Source: HGM11788 sp964654945
GTDB taxonomy: Bacteria; Bacillota; Clostridia; Lachnospirales; CAG-274
Direction: 5' to 3'
Length of the DNA stretch: 42,724 bases
NCBI GenBank assembly: GCA_964654945.1
Contig: CAZZLN010000008.1
Span: 1-42,724 of the forward strand
The notes beneath the pieces are model-generated. The model made no database searches. It was not told the origin of the DNA and worked only from the letters and a program-made list of their open reading frames with translations. Made by a program: the position numbers and the translations under genes. Numbering within the stretch: position 1 is the first letter of the stretch; each line of letters opens with the position of its first letter. Of this stretch, positions 42,651 to 42,724 are shown piece by piece.

Positions 42651-42724
42651 CATCATTGAACCGAAAGACTTATCGGACGACCTTCAGGTCGGCTTTTGCG
42701 AAGCAAAAGTTCTGAATTGAACCG
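42651..42724. repeat. Hairpin-rich sequence running off the right edge
   Basis: Two perfect small hairpins, CGACC/GGTCG (about 42678-42691) and CTTTTGC/GCAAAAG (42693-42709), are bounded by a direct repeat ATTGAACCG (about 42655 and 42716). No reading frame is visible. The block looks like the subterminal region of a mobile element whose body is outside the window. Confidence 0.5.

Overview
The window is AT-rich, densely packed DNA from a low-GC Gram-positive bacterium. A Clostridia member of the gut or rumen fibre-degrader type is most likely. The evidence is the SpoIVFA/SpoIVFB sporulation pair, the Firmicutes operon ireB-ruvX-DUF1292, RNase Y and RNase J, consistent AGGAGG ribosome binding sites, TTGACA/TATAAT promoters with 17-bp spacers, and a dockerin-bearing pectate lyase. 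The dockerin suggests a cellulosome-like system. Species cannot be fixed from the sequence.

Layout. 1-3341: 3' part of a large secreted pectate lyase with Ig-like modules, a Thr/Ser/Glu linker and a C-terminal dockerin. 3401-5011: a structured repeat (copy A), a small DUF4177 gene and tmcAL. 5091-8250: pta-ackA (acetate/ATP), then yceD-rpmF (ribosome). 8256-11985: a GNAT gene, then ttcA-like, tyrosine recombinase and NCS2 purine permease. 12061-13645: spoIVFA, interrupted by a +1 frameshift, and spoIVFB. 13684-17502: two radical-SAM-linked genes and RNase G. 17554-19320: RNase Y. 19351-21765 (minus): pyrK, pyrD and a lipoprotein. 21845-24637: nadC-nadA-proC. 24636-27919 (minus): type Ic aminotransferase, dapL, truA. 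28306-30208: an ammonium transporter fused to a P-II domain, with an intrinsic terminator in its leader. 30290-33264: ireB, ruvX, DUF1292, RNase J. 33265-33398: repeat copy B. 33491-38694 (minus): a surface-glycan group (O-antigen-ligase-like, UDP-sugar 4,6-dehydratase, initiating sugar transferase, SDR). 38803-39921 (minus): secreted alpha/beta hydrolase. 40002-42615: an operon of two ATP-grasp ligases and a DMT exporter. 42579-42724: perfect inverted repeat and hairpin-rich DNA running off the window.

Most of the window is chromosomal housekeeping. The parts most worth a second look are the tandem ATP-grasp/DMT-exporter operon, which looks like a small-molecule ligation and export unit; the repeat family found directly after stop codons, with variation that preserves hairpin pairing; the CCC-TAG-C frameshift in spoIVFA; the leader terminator of the Amt-PII fusion; and the minimal glycan locus without ordinary glycosyltransferases. 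All functional statements come from motif recognition by eye; no database search was run.
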